A stretch of DNA of 64,000 bases from CAVUAN01 sp963739435. Lineage in GTDB: Bacteria > Acidobacteriota > Thermoanaerobaculia > UBA5066 > Gp7-AA6. Both the position numbers and the translations under genes were made by a program. A model generated the notes under the pieces. It worked only from the letters and a program-made list of their open reading frames with translations. It was not told the DNA's origin and made no database searches. The stretch's first letter is position 1. Every line of letters starts with the position of its first letter. Where the stretch lies: NCBI GenBank assembly GCA_963739435.1, contig CAVUAN010000008.1, positions 242,431-306,430 of the forward strand, written 5' to 3'. This document shows positions 18,544 through 29,120 of this stretch, one piece after another.

Positions 18544-19404
18544 TCAGCGTGTCTCGATGCCGAGGCTCTTCAGCTTGGCTCGGGCGAGCCGAGCTTCTTC
18601 CGAGGCGGGGTGTTCGTTGACGACGTATTGAAGCTGCACGACGGCCTCGGCCTTCTGCCCGAGCTCGAGCTGGGCGTAGCCCTTCTTGAGAAGCGCCGCC
18701 GGAGCCTTGCCGCTCTTCGGCCAGTTTTTCAGAAGCTTGTCGAAATCGTCGATCGATTCCTTGAACTTGCGTCTGCGCGTAGTGGGACTCGCCGATCCAG
18801 TACTGGGCGTTGTCCGACAGGGCCGTGCCCGGATAGGAATCGAGGTACTCCTGGAAGCCCTGGATCGCCAGGGCATAGCGGCCCTTGGTGTAGTCGCCGT
18901 AGGCGGTGTCGTAGAGATCCGACGGGCTCGGCCGGGCCGAGCCGCCCGGAGGCTTGACGGAGGCGTCGGGCAGCGAGGACTGGCCGGCAGGCGACGGCTG
19001 GCCGGACTGCGGGCGAGATGGGCGGCGCCGCGGAGCTCCCTCCCGCGCCGCGCAGCCGGGCGAGATCGCCCTGCGTCTCCGCGATCTGCTGCGAGAGCTG
19101 CGAGAGACGACGGTTTGTGTCCTCGAGCCGGGCCTCGAGCTGCTCCATCTTGGTCGTCAGCTCGCCCAGCTTGAGGCCGAGGTCGGCGTTGGATTTCAAG
19201 CAGTTGCTTCGTCTGCTGGCTGACGCTGTCGTTCAGCTTCGCGATCTCTTCCTTGGAGGAAGACTTGCGCTCGAGGGACTGGATTTCCTTCTCGATCTCG
19301 TTCATCTGCCGGTGCAGCCCCTCGATGTCGCTCGAGGAGACGCAGGCCGTCCCCGCGAGCGCTGGGACGGCCAGTGCGAGAAGGAGGGAAGAGCGGCGGA
19401 GCAC
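18544..19404 (-). CDS. cpoB: CpoB/YbgF, Tol-Pal system TPR protein (three frameshifts)
   Basis: Periplasmic partner of TolA that coordinates envelope constriction. Reading across breaks near 19200, 19015 and 18775 gives an N-terminal signal with a possible lipobox (ALAGTAC), a coiled coil of about 110 residues (IEKEIQSLERK, then LEARLEDTNRRLSQLSQQI), a Pro/Ser-rich linker, and TPR repeats (YALAIQGFQEYLDSYP, KESIDDFDKLLKNWP, AEAVVQLQYVVNEHP). This is the YbgF architecture. Each break needs one base and the surrounding frames match, so errors are likely. A GTG start at 19404 sits directly after the pal stop. The Cys suggests lipidation, unlike E. coli CpoB. Confidence 0.85.
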   Translation of the reverse strand: MLRRSSLLLALAVPALAGTACVSSSDIEGLHRQMNEIEKEIQSLERKSSSKEEIAKLNDSVSQQTKQLLEIQRRPRPQAGRADDQDGAARGPARGHKPSSLAALAADRGDAGRSRPAARRGRELRGAAHLARSPASRRLPASPRCPTPPSSLRAARPGRARRISTTPPTATTPRAAMPWRSRASRSTSIPIRARPCRTTPSTGSASPTTRRRKFKESIDDFDKLLKNWPKSGKAPAALLKKGYAQLELGQKAEAVVQLQYVVNEHPASEEARLARAKLKSLGIETR

Positions 19405-19405
19405 T

Positions 19406-19960
19406 TTAGTTCGCGGTGATCACGAACGCGGCCATGCGGTTCTTCTGCCAGCAGCCCTCGTTCGACTCGGTGCAGGTGGGGCGCTCCTTGCCGTAGGACA
19501 CAGTCTTCATCCTCGTGGCGTCCACGCCGAGCGAAGCGAGATAGTCGCGGGCGGCGTTGGCGCGGCGGTCACCCAGAGCGAGGTTGTACGCGGAGGTGCC
19601 GCGCTCGTCGCAGTGGCCTTCGATGAGGACCTGGATTCGGGGATGACCCTTGAGCCAGTCGGCGTTGGCCGACAGTGTGGCGCGGGCGTCGTCGCGCAGG
19701 TCGGCCTTGTCGTAGTCGAAGTACGCGGACTTCAGGTATCCCAGCCTGTTCAGCTCGGCGATGGAAGGCGCTTCGGGGGCCGGCTTGACGTCCTCCCGCG
19801 GCGGCGGAGGGGCAGGGGTGACGCGAGTCTCGGGTGCTGTCGTGGGTGCGGGCTTGGCCTCGGTCGCATTCTTGGGCGGCGTCTTGGCGCAAGCCGAGAG
19901 TGCGGCGAGCGCCGCGAAGAGTGTGATACCCAGAACTGCTGTCGTAAGAGTCCTTCTCAT
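19406..19960 (-). CDS. pal: Pal, peptidoglycan-associated lipoprotein
   Basis: OmpA-like outer-membrane lipoprotein that binds peptidoglycan and TolB. The lipobox is LSAC near residue 23, followed by a Pro/Thr-rich tether and an OmpA domain with YFDYDKADLRDDAR, the diaminopimelate-binding GHCDERGTSAYNLALGDRRA and YGKERPTC. The ATG at 19960 has AAGGAG at good spacing; the upstream ATG at 19966 abuts the ribosome site and the longer reading to 20071 is rejected. Two Cys residues near the C terminus (PTCTESNEGCW) could form a disulfide. Confidence 0.93.
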   Translation of the reverse strand: MRRTLTTAVLGITLFAALAALSACAKTPPKNATEAKPAPTTAPETRVTPAPPPPREDVKPAPEAPSIAELNRLGYLKSAYFDYDKADLRDDARATLSANADWLKGHPRIQVLIEGHCDERGTSAYNLALGDRRANAARDYLASLGVDATRMKTVSYGKERPTCTESNEGCWQKNRMAAFVITAN

Positions 19961-20072
19961 CGCCATCTCCTTCTTTCGTCGAATCATTCTGTCTGAAAAG
20001 CGTGGGCCGCGCCTTTGCGCGGCTGCCCGGGAAGCAGAATATAGCAGAGGAGGGCCTGCCGGCGCTCGCAAG

Positions 20073-21393
20073 TTACGGAATCCAGACGGGTTGAGAATTA
20101 TTTCCCTCGTGCGTCAGCTGGCGCTTGTTCTGTCCGTTTGCGTCCATGGAGAAGATCTGCGTCGAGCGGCCTCGGCGAGACTGGTAGACGATCTTCTCGC
20201 CGTCCGGGGACCAGGTCGGATGGCCCTCGGAGCCATCCGCCGCGATCTCGACGGTGCGGCCGGTGCCGACATCCATCACGCAGACCCGGAAGTCGCCCTC
20301 GTTGCGGCAGGCGAATGCGATCTTCGCGCCGTCCGGCGACCAGGTGGCTTCGTCATTCCAGTTGCCGGCGTATGTCAGGCGCCGCGGGTTCACCCCCTCG
20401 GCGTCCATCACGTAGATCTGGGGCGTGCCGGAGATGTCGGAAGTGTAGAGGATCTGGCGCCCCGTGGGAGACCAGTCGGGCGAGGCCTCGAGCGCCCGCG
20501 TCGTCGTCAGGCGCCGCAGCCCGCCGCCGGCCGCATTCACGACGTAGATGTCGGTGTTGCCGGCGCCCCCGGCGGACCCGGCGAAGGCGATCTGCGTGCC
20601 GTCGGGGGAAAACGTCGGCGACGCGTTCAGCTCGATGCCGGTCTCGACATGTTTCTTGTCGAGCCCATCGGGTGTCATGGTCCAGATGCGCGGAAACGTT
20701 TCGGCGTAGGTGGTGTAGGCGATGCGGCCGGATCGTTCGGCCGGGCTGATCGTGATCGAGCGGTGGTTGGTCAGCCGCCGCGGATTGCGTCCGTCGAAGT
20801 CCATGGTCCAGATCTCCTTGGCGCCGTCGCGGTCGGATACGAACACGATCGAGGAAAGGAACAGGCCGTTCTTGCCGGTGATGAACTTGACGACGTCGTT
20901 GGCGAGCGTGTGGGCGATGCTTGTCGACGTACGTGACTCCTCCCGTGTAGCGCCGGCCGAAGATGAGCTTTCGCTCCTTCAGGTCCCAGACACGGGCCTC
21001 GGCGGACACCTTATCGCCGACGACGTCGCCACGCGTGTCCACGAGCAGCTCGGCGCCGCCGCCAACCCACCGGTCTGCCGCCTCCTTCGTCGTCGGGTCG
21101 CGAAAACCGGTGGGCGGATAGTTGTGAGGGTCCGTCACCGTGAAGGCCCCCGCGTACTCGAGGTCGGCACGGAGTGTCGCCGTGAAGGGCTCGGCGACCT
21201 TGGCCTGGATCGCAGCCTGGCTCGGTGCCAGCATGTCCGGGACCGCCACCGGGACCCGGCGTCCCCCCGTCTGGCTGATCTTGGTCACGACGTCGAGATT
21301 GGGAGCCGGTGTCGGGGCTGGCGCCTGCGCGTCAGCGGAGCGCGTCAGACCAACGAGCGCGGCGAGGCACAGGACCAAGGGGTATCGCTTCAT
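20073..21393 (-). CDS. tolB: TolB, periplasmic beta-propeller of the Tol-Pal system (one frameshift)
   Basis: Propeller that shuttles between Pal and TolA, about 439 residues after repair. A signal peptide ends at SADAQA (about residue 23). The N-terminal domain follows, then WD40-like PD40 repeats with SPDGTQIAFAGSAGG, SPTGRQILYTSDISG, SPDGAKIAFACRNEG and SPDGEKIVYQSRRG. The frame breaks near 20920 between TYVDK and the segment SIAHTLANDVVKFITGKNG, implying one extra base. The gene lies between tolA and pal on the same strand; the gap to pal is 112 bases. Confidence 0.92.
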
Positions 21394-21415
21394 TCTCGGG
21401 TCGTCCTTTCCGGGT

Positions 21416-22176
21416 CTACCTCTCGAAGATGAGGTGCACTCCCAGCTGGCTTCCGCCGTACTCGGGAGGCAGCGGCGGCAGCGGCGAAGCGGCCATGACG
21501 GCCCGCAAGGCCGCGCGGTCGACGAACGGCAGTCCGCTCGAGGTTTCGATCTCGGGATCGGCGATGGTGCCGTCCCTCTCGATGTGAAAGCGCACGACCG
21601 GCTCGACCGGCACGACCTGCGCGGGCTTGAACCAGTTCACGCCGACGGCCAGGATCATGCGCTCGATGTAGTACGAGTACTGGAAGTCGGCCTGGTCCAG
21701 GCGCGCGCCTCCGATCCCGACGCCCGAGCCCGACGCGTTGATCGTCGGTCCCGTGGCGGTCCCATGCGCTGCAGCGGCCGGCGCGCTCTTGGAAGGGTCG
21801 GCCTTTTTGGTTTCCGCCGTGCGCGCGGCGGGCGCCGGAGGCGGGGCCTTCTTCTCCTTGACCGGCAGCAGGACGGCTTTCGAAGAGGGCGGAGGGGGAG
21901 GGGGCTCGGCAGCCTTCTCGATCCGGGGCTTCTGCGGCTCGGGTTCCGGGGCCGCCTGGGCAGGCACGGCGACGGCGGCTCCGCCCGTCAGCGCTCCGGC
22001 GGGCATCAGGCGCACCGAGACCGCGCGCGGATTGATGAACCGGACGGGGCGGGCGAGGGCGGAGGCGATCAGCCGGCCGCAACACCCGCGTGGAGCAGGA
22101 CCGCCAGCGACACGCCCGCCCCGAGGGGGAGGCGATCGTGCTGCCGGTCCGCGAGGATGTTGCCGACGGCATCCAT
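21416..22176 (-). CDS. tolA: TolA-like protein with TonB/TolA C-terminal domain (one frameshift)
   Basis: Inner-membrane energy transducer linking TolQ-TolR to TolB-Pal. The ATG at 22176 starts MDAVGNILADRQHDRLPLG; a membrane helix follows (VSLAVLLHAGVAA, then LIASALARPV after a lost base near 22080). A long Pro/Ala/Lys periplasmic stretch (about 75-155) leads to a TonB_C-like domain with VVRFHIERDGTIADPEIETSSG. About 253 residues after repair, short for a TolA arm but normal for many non-enteric bacteria. It starts four bases after the tolR stop. Confidence 0.85.
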
Positions 22177-22180
22177 CCCG

Positions 22181-22609
22181 CTACTTCCCCTTGCCCGATG
22201 TGTCGGTGATCATGCCGAGGTTCTCGATGCCCATGCGGTTCAGGATGTCGAGCGTCTCGACGACGGTTCCGTAGGAGAGAGCCCGGTCGGCTTTGAGAAA
22301 CACGACGGGCCGGTCGCCGCGCTGGGCCAGAAAGGCGCGGAGCCTGTCGCGCAGCAGGCCGCGCGCAACGGGAGTCTCGTTGATGTAGTACTGCCCGTCC
22401 CGCGTGATCGACAGGATGACGGGATCGTGGACGGTGGCCGGTAGGTTCGTCGTCTCGGTCTTCGGCAGGGCAACCGAGACGCCCTGGTGCAGCATGGGTG
22501 CCGTCACCATGAAGATGATCAGGAGGACGAGCATCACGTCGACGAGCGGTGTGACGTTGATGTCCGCGAGGTGATCGAAGGGATCGCCGGACTGCCTTTG
22601 AAATGCCAT
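22181..22609 (-). CDS. tolR: TolR/ExbD-family proton-channel subunit
   Basis: Partner of TolQ in the proton-driven motor, 142 residues. The single membrane helix has the functional Asp in INVTPLVDVMLVLLIIFMV (about residues 18-36), followed by a periplasmic domain ending with FLKADRALSYGTVVETLDIL. The ATG at 22609 follows the tolQ stop by eight bases. Lies in the canonical order tolQ-tolR-tolA-tolB-pal-cpoB. Confidence 0.94.
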   Translation of the reverse strand: MAFQRQSGDPFDHLADINVTPLVDVMLVLLIIFMVTAPMLHQGVSVALPKTETTNLPATVHDPVILSITRDGQYYINETPVARGLLRDRLRAFLAQRGDRPVVFLKADRALSYGTVVETLDILNRMGIENLGMITDTSGKGK

Positions 22610-22617
22610 GGGGCGTC

Positions 22618-23364
22618 CTACGTGAAGTTCCGCTCCGCGAGGTTGATGAACTCGAGGGCGAAGTCCTCCATCCCGGCCCGCAGCTGCCGCACGCGGCCCA
22701 TGAAGTAGTTGTAGAAGATGAGGGCCGGGATGGCCGCGGCGAGGCCGGCCGCCGTGTTGACGAGCGCTTCCGAGATTCCGGGCGCCACCGCGACGATCGA
22801 GGTCGAGCCGGTAACGCCGATGGCGCGGAAGGCCTGCATGATGCCCCACACGGTTCCGAAGAGGCCGATGAAGGGGCAGGCAGAAGCGGTCGTGGCCAGA
22901 AAGGTGAGCGACGTCGTGAGCCGGGACACCTCGACGCCGATGGCTCGCTCCAGGGCCCGCTCGACCCCCGAGATGCTCTTGATCAGGAGCTTGCCCGAGG
23001 GGGTGCCGCTCGCCGTGACGGTCGGGTCGTCGGGCCGGTTGGCCTTCACCTGTGCGTCGAGCTCCGCGTAACCGGCCTTGAAGAGCGTCGTCAGGGGCGT
23101 CTCGGTCAGCTGGCTGGCTAGCGCGTTGACCTCCGAAAAACGCTTGGATTTCCGGAAGAAAGCCATGAACTTGTCGGACTGCCGGGAGACTCGCTTCAGG
23201 CGGATGTACTTGGCGAAAATGATGACCCAGGAAATGAAAGAGAACAGAAGAAGGATCCCCAGGACGATCCGGGCGGTGGGTCCGGTGTCCTTGAAAAAAG
23301 AGAGGATGCTTTGGGTTTCCGGCAGGTTTTCCGTGCGGACGGGCTGAAAGAGCATCAGACTCAT
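22618..23364 (-). CDS. tolQ: TolQ/ExbB/MotA-family proton-channel protein
   Basis: Three-helix inner-membrane subunit of the Tol motor, about 248 residues. The first helix is IVLGILLLFSFISWVIIFAK; the two others flank the conserved pore segment, with FLATTASACPFIGLFGTVWG and NTAAGLAAAIPALIFYNYF. The ATG at 23364 (MSLMLF) is preferred to the upstream reading from 23388. It heads the Tol-Pal operon and is divergent from the S55 protease gene, with a shared upstream region of 67 bases that must hold both promoters. Confidence 0.93.
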   Translation of the reverse strand: MSLMLFQPVRTENLPETQSILSFFKDTGPTARIVLGILLLFSFISWVIIFAKYIRLKRVSRQSDKFMAFFRKSKRFSEVNALASQLTETPLTTLFKAGYAELDAQVKANRPDDPTVTASGTPSGKLLIKSISGVERALERAIGVEVSRLTTSLTFLATTASACPFIGLFGTVWGIMQAFRAIGVTGSTSIVAVAPGISEALVNTAAGLAAAIPALIFYNYFMGRVRQLRAGMEDFALEFINLAERNFT

Positions 23365-23431
23365 CGGTTTCGACCGTAACATACGCATTGGAGAGGGTCA
23401 AAGGGAATGGACACCGGGAGACACAGGGGTT

Positions 23432-25251
23432 GTGCCCAGCGTGAAGCCCTTGCGGCGGCTTTTTCTCGCGATGGCAGTGCTCGTCGCCGTGGCGACGTGC
23501 GCGATCGCGCAGCCGACGGAGACCCTGTCGGCCGAGAAGCTCGTGGCCGGAATGAAGGGCTGGGGCGTCTCGGATCTGGGCGACGGACGCGGCATCCAGC
23601 GCTTCGACGTCGAGATCATCGGCCTGTTGAGGCGCTACGCGCCGGGCCAGGACCTGATCCTCGCTCGCGTTTCGGGAGCGGGGCTGGAGCAGAGCGGCAT
23701 CATCGCCGGAATGAGCGGAAGCCCGATCTATGTCGAGGGCAAGTTGATCGGAGCGCTCGCCTACGGCTGGCCCTTTGCCAAGGAGCCGATCTGCGGCATC
23801 ACGCCGATTCAGAGCATGCTCGACATCCGGCAGGCCCCCGCGCGGCCGCCCGTCCCGATCGGAAGCCCCGCGGCTTCCAAGCAGAGCGTCGTCGCCGCTT
23901 TCGGCCAGGCGCACTTCCTCGAGAGCTTTGACGAGCTGCTCAAGCCCTTTGGCGCGGCGGCGGCGCCCGGGAACATGGCCGCGTTGCCCCTGCCCGTTTC
24001 CGTGTCGGGGATGGCGCCATCCGGAAGCCTGCTCGCTCGAATTGCCGAGGCGGCCGGCTGGATGACGGCGCCGGCCGGAGCGTCGGGATCCGTCGGACCT
24101 CGGCTTCCGCGGGACCGCCGGCCGACCTGAAGCCGGGAGCGGCCGTCGCGACCATCCTGCTCTCCGGCGATATGGACCTCGCGGCCACGGGCACGGTGAC
24201 CTGGGTGGACGGCAAGAACCTGCTCGCCTTCGGCCATCCCTTCCTCTCGATGGGGCCCGTCGACATGCCGATGGCGCGGGCCGACGTCCTGACGGTGCTG
24301 CCCTCGCTCTACCGCTCGTTCAAGTTCGCCGGGACCGGGCCGGTGCTCGGCTCCATCACGCAGGACCGGTCGACCGGCATCTACGGCACCTTCGGAGCCC
24401 GGGCCCAGATGGTTCCGATAACCGTGCGCATGAGCTCGAATGGCGGCGCCGAGCAGGTGTACCACTTCTCGGCCGTGCACAACCCGATGCTGACGCCGAT
24501 TCTGGCGGCCCTCGCGATCGACAGCGTTCTGACCACGCTCGAGAAGCGCACGGGAGAGCGCACGCTCGTCTGGAAGTCGGCCATCCGGACCAACGAGCGC
24601 ACCGTGCACTGGGACTCCGTCTTCTCGGGCCTGCAGGCGCGAGAGGAGGCCGTCGCCTCGGTCGCCTTGCTGGCGAATTTTCTGATGGCCAACGAGTTTC
24701 GCGACCTGAAGATCGAGGGCGTGGACGTGTCGGTCACGCACAACGACCAGCTGCAGCGAGCCCGGATCACGCACGTCGAGGCTGCCAAGGAGAGGGTCCG
24801 GCCGGGCGAGACGATCCCGATCCGCATCGATCTCACCGACTTCCGCGGGGCGAGCCGCCGCGTCGTGATGAACCTGACCGTGCCGCAGGATACGCCGCGA
24901 GGCCCCCTGACCGTTTTCGTCGGCGACGGCTCGGCAGCGACGTCCTACGACCTTTCGGTCTATCCGCCCGATCCACAGTCTCTCGACCAGGTGCTCGACT
25001 TCCTCGCCCGCCTGCGTCCGGCCAACAGCCTGAACCTGCTCGCGTACCGCAAAGCCCCCGGCGCCGTCGTCGCAGGCGAAGCGCTGCCGTCGCTGCCGGC
25101 CAGTGTCGCGGCGATCCTGCGGGACCGCGGCCCGGGCGACGGCGCGCCGGAGCTCGGCTCGCTGCGCTTGCAGGCCGATTCGCTCGATCAACCCGTTCCC
25201 ATATCGGGGTCGGTCCGCCTGAAAATCGAAGTCGAGCCGAGGATTTGGTGA
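23432..25251 (+). CDS. SpoIVB-like peptidase S55 domain protein (one frameshift)
   Basis: Exported protein of about 606 residues with a signal peptide at 1-26 (cleavage near AIAQ). The presumed nucleophile Ser95 is in the S55 hallmark GMSGSPIYVEGKLIGA. A second block, TGTVTWVDGKNLLAFGHPF, carries a conserved His after a GTVT strand, as in the SpoIVB domain, but here it follows the Ser block. The C-terminal 200 residues form an unassigned beta-rich region. A base is missing near 24110 between AGASG and PPADLKPGAAV; frames on both sides match the family. It overlaps the next gene by GTGA. Target unknown; the neighbouring secreted propeller is a candidate. Confidence 0.8.
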
Positions 25252-27421
25252 CACGCCGCTTCGGCCGGCGGGTGCCGGGCATCGCCCTGCTCTGCGCCAC
25301 CCTCTCGGCCGGGCCTCTTCTCGCGGCGGCGACGAAGATCTGGGTCGTGGACTCCGCGTCGGATTTCTCGCTCGGCGAGGCGCGGGGGGTTTCGGTGTCC
25401 GCCGAGGGGGCTCTGGTTCTCTCCGGCGAGTGGAAGCGCGTCGAAGGCTGGAACGAGGCGAGCCTGTTCGCTGCGGCGGTCGAGAAGGACGGCTCGATCG
25501 TGCTCGCGACGGGAGATTCGGGCAGGATCATCCGGGTCAGCCCATCGGGAAAGACCGAGACGGTCGCGACGCTCACGGAGAAGGAAGTCACGGCCATCGC
25601 GGTCGGGGCTGACGGCGCTCTCTACGTGGCCGCGGCGCCGGGAGGCAAGGTCTATCGCGTCGCCGGCGGCACGGCTTCGCTCTACTACGCCCCGCAGGCC
25701 AAGTACGTCTGGGCCCTGGCCTTTGCGGGGAACACGCTCTGGGTCGGCACGGGCTTGCCCGGGGAGATCCACAAAGTCACGGCGGCGGGCAAGGGCGAGC
25801 GCGTGCATGCCACCTCGGATGCGCATGTCCGCACGCTCCACGCGGACTCCCAGGGCCGCGTGTGGGCGGGCACGTCCGGTTCAGGCCTCGTGCTCCGGGT
25901 CGAGACCTCGGGCAAGGTCGTCACGGTCTACGATTCGTCGCGGTCGGAGATCACTTCGATCGTGGGAGGAGCCGGAGGCCGCGTCTGGGTCGCGGCATCT
26001 TCGGGCGACACCTCGGGCGGCGGAGGCGAGCCGATCTCGGTTCTCGCCGTCGCGCCCGCGCTCTCCGGCAAGAAGGTGGACGGGGCGCCCGGAGAGGAAG
26101 GCAAGGACAAGGCGGACGTCTCGGTCTCGGTTTCAACCGGGCGCGTGGCGCCGTCCTCGGGAGGGTCCGGCCGATACTCGTCGGAGGTCCTCGTGTTGCA
26201 GGAGGGCGAGGCGCCGCGCACGGCCTGGACGAGCTCGGAGGAGATGGTGTTCGCGCTGCTGCCCTCTGCCGACGGTCGGGACGTCCTGGCGGCAACCGGG
26301 CCGCGGGGCCGGCTGTACCGGATCGCCGTGGACAGTTCCTCTCTCGAGCGGACGCAGGACGAGAAACAGGTCACGGTCTTGGTCGACGGCGGCATCGGCA
26401 CCAACGCCGGCGCGGCCCTCTACCGCCGCCAGGCCGGAGTGCGGCAGGGCGAATACGTTTCCGCTGTGAAGGACACGGGCCGTACGAGCCGGTTCGGGGC
26501 GTTCCGCTGGGAGGGAGAGAACTCTCGCCGGAGGCAAGGTCGAGTTTGCCTTTCGGTCGGGCGAGGCCGCGGCACCCGATTCGACCTGGAGTCCCTGGTC
26601 GGCCCTTGCGCCGGGCGGACCCATGGTGAACGCGCCCCCGGGCCGGTATCTGCAATGGAAAGTCCGCATGTCGGGCGACGCAGGGGCCCCCGCGCGTGCG
26701 GCGCGTCGAGGCGTCCTACCGCAACCGGAACTCGGCTCCCTCGGTCGATAGTCTCGTCGCGCTGGCGCCCAACGAGGTCTACGCGCGCTCGTCGTCGAGC
26801 GGCCAGAACGTCTTCGAGACGACGGCGCCCGACGAGAAAGGGATCTTCACGAGCCTCGAAGAGCCGAAGACGGAAGGCAACCCGAGGCGCCTGCTCCGCA
26901 AGGGCTACCGGACGCTGACCTGGAAGGCATCGGATCCGGACGGAGACCTCCTGACGTACGAGCTCGACGTCCGGCTGTCGGGATCCGACCGGTTCCTCAC
27001 TCTCCGCAAGGGACTCAAGGAGATCTTCTACTCGTTCGACACGACTTCGCTTCCCGACGGCGACTACATCTTTCGTCTCACGGCCTCGGACGGCGAGGCG
27101 AACCCGGAGGACCGAAAGTCCGCTTCCCGCGAGTCTTCGCCGATCCGGATCGACAACACGCCGCCCGTCATCCGGAAGCTGCCCTCAGCCTCGGGAACAT
27201 TCGAGTTCGAGGCCGTCGACGCGCTCTCGCCGATACTGGAGGCGGAGTATTCGATCGACGCGAAGGAATGGATCCGGGTCGAGCCGAACGACGGGCTCTC
27301 GGACTCGCCGACGGAGCAGTACAGGATCCGCCTCGACCCCAAGGCGCACGGAAGCTTCCTTCTGATCCGCGTTACCGACGCCGCACGCAACGTCGCTGCG
27401 GCGAGCTTCCTCATCCCGTAG
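25248..27421 (+). CDS. Secreted beta-propeller protein of unknown function (two frameshifts)
   Basis: About 723 residues. A signal peptide at 1-25 (cleavage near LLAAAT) is followed by a propeller at about 25-400 built of repeats such as DGSIVLATGDSGRIIRVS, DGALYVAAAPGGKVYRV and QGRVWAGTSGSGLVLRV, resembling NHL/SMP-30-type blades. A C-terminal region (about 470-723) looks like beta-sandwich modules, with YELDVRLSGSDRFLTLRKG and PDGDYIFRLTASDGEANPED. The frame changes near 26528 and 26690, each fixed by removing one base. The GTG at 25248 overlaps the S55 stop, so the two are translationally coupled. No enzymatic motif was found. Confidence 0.72.
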
Positions 27422-27452
27422 TCCGTCCTTCGGCCTCATAATCAAGGGCGAC

Positions 27453-29120
27453 GTGAAGAGGCTCTGTGCGGCGCTCCTGCTGGGCGTGCTGGCCTGCCGC
27501 GGGGAAGGGCCGCCGGCCGCGGCCCGGCCGCCCAACACGCCGAGGCCAACCGTCATGGCGCCGCCCGTGCTCGGATACATCGACGAGAGCGGCAGCGGGA
27601 CCCCGGTCGATTCGCCGGTCCTGCGGCGGCGGCTGATCGGCGACCCGGCCACATTGAACGCCGTGATGCAGACGGGTCTGCCGGAGCAGCAGGTCCTCCA
27701 GTACGTGTCGCGCAACCTCCTGGACTTCGACACCCGGATGCGCCTGGTGCCAGGCCTGGCCGAGCGCTTCGACGTGTCCGGGGACGGCAGGACCTTCACG
27801 TTCCAGCTCCGCCCCGAGGCGGTCTGGGAAGACGGCTCTCCGGTCACCTCCGCGGACGCCGTGTTCACGATCAAGAAGATCGTCGACCGCGACACGCCTT
27901 CTCCCGTCATCAAGCCCCTGTTTCTGGGCCTCGAGTCCGTCGAGGCAATCGGCGAGAAAGGGTTCCGCGTCCGCTTCCAGAAGGCCGGGGCGAACCAGGC
28001 AATGGCGTTCGTCGTGCCTCTCCTGCCCGAGAAGCGGTTCGCGAAGCAGCGCTTTCTGAAGTCGCCGGAGAATCGGAAGCCGTTTTCGAACGGGCCGTAC
28101 CGCTTCGTCTCCTGGAAGCCCCAGGAGTCGATCGAGCTCGTTCGAAACGACAAGTACTGGGGGCCCACACCCCACTTCGAACGGATCGTCTTCAAGATTC
28201 TTCCGGACAATTCCACTGCCTGGAGAGCGCTCGTCGAGGGCAGCCTCGACGAGACGGGGATCGACCAGACCTTGAAGGAAAAGAGCGCCGGGGATCCGGA
28301 CTTTGCGGCGTGCTGCCGCCTCGTCGAATATTACGACCTCGACTTCAACTACGTGGCCCTCAACAACCGCTCGCCTCTCTTCGGTGATGCGCGGGTGCGC
28401 CGGGCCCTGACGATGCTGCTCGATCGGGCCGCCATCGTGCGGAGTCTGTACCACGGCTCCGCTCGTATCATCTCGGGGCCCTGGGCGCCCGACTCGCCGG
28501 CCTACGACGCGTCGGTGACCCCGCTGCCATACGACCCGGAGGCCGCCCAGAAGCTCCTCGACGAGGCGGGCTGGCGCGACAGCAACGGAAACGGCACGCG
28601 CGACAAGGATGGGCGGGAATTCGTCTTCGACCTGTTGGTCTCTTCCGGCTCGCTGATCGGCTCCCAGATCGACGAGATCCTGGCGGGAGCCGCGAAGAAA
28701 GCGGGAATCGAGGTGCGGGTGCGATCACTCGAGTGGGCCGCTTACGTCGACCGCCTCGACCGGGGCGATTTCGAAGCGGCCTCGGGCGCCTGGAGCGCGT
28801 CGGACCCGAACCCGGACCTTTTCTCCGTCTGGCATTCCTCGCAGGTGCCTCCCCAGGGCGCCAACAGCTCTTTCTTTCACAATGCCGACGTGGATCGATT
28901 GATCGAAGAAGCCGCTTCCGAGAAGGACGAGAAGCGCCGCATCGTGATCTACAACCGGCTGCACACCCTCCTTCACGACGAGGCGCCCGCAATCTGGGTC
29001 GTGAACGCCTCGAAGAAATACGCCTTGCGCAAGAACGTACGGGGCCTCACGACCTCGCCACTCGGCCTCTTCGGAACCTGGCCCGGGCCGCTGGCATGGT
29101 GGATGGCGCCGGCGCCGTGA
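27453..29120 (+). CDS. Peptide/nickel-type ABC transporter substrate-binding lipoprotein
   Basis: Family 5 extracellular solute-binding protein, 555 residues. The lipobox is GVLAC at about residues 11-15. Typical blocks are LVPGLAERFDVSGDGRTFTF, VWEDGSPVTSADAVFTIK, DARVRRALTMLLDRAAIV and the C-terminal DEAPAIWVVN. This family binds oligopeptides, nickel complexes or other ligands, so the substrate is open. The stop overlaps the permease start as GTGA and two permeases follow. No ATPase genes (DppD/DppF type) are adjacent, so they must be elsewhere. Confidence 0.88.
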   Translation: MKRLCAALLLGVLACRGEGPPAAARPPNTPRPTVMAPPVLGYIDESGSGTPVDSPVLRRRLIGDPATLNAVMQTGLPEQQVLQYVSRNLLDFDTRMRLVPGLAERFDVSGDGRTFTFQLRPEAVWEDGSPVTSADAVFTIKKIVDRDTPSPVIKPLFLGLESVEAIGEKGFRVRFQKAGANQAMAFVVPLLPEKRFAKQRFLKSPENRKPFSNGPYRFVSWKPQESIELVRNDKYWGPTPHFERIVFKILPDNSTAWRALVEGSLDETGIDQTLKEKSAGDPDFAACCRLVEYYDLDFNYVALNNRSPLFGDARVRRALTMLLDRAAIVRSLYHGSARIISGPWAPDSPAYDASVTPLPYDPEAAQKLLDEAGWRDSNGNGTRDKDGREFVFDLLVSSGSLIGSQIDEILAGAAKKAGIEVRVRSLEWAAYVDRLDRGDFEAASGAWSASDPNPDLFSVWHSSQVPPQGANSSFFHNADVDRLIEEAASEKDEKRRIVIYNRLHTLLHDEAPAIWVVNASKKYALRKNVRGLTTSPLGLFGTWPGPLAWWMAPAP

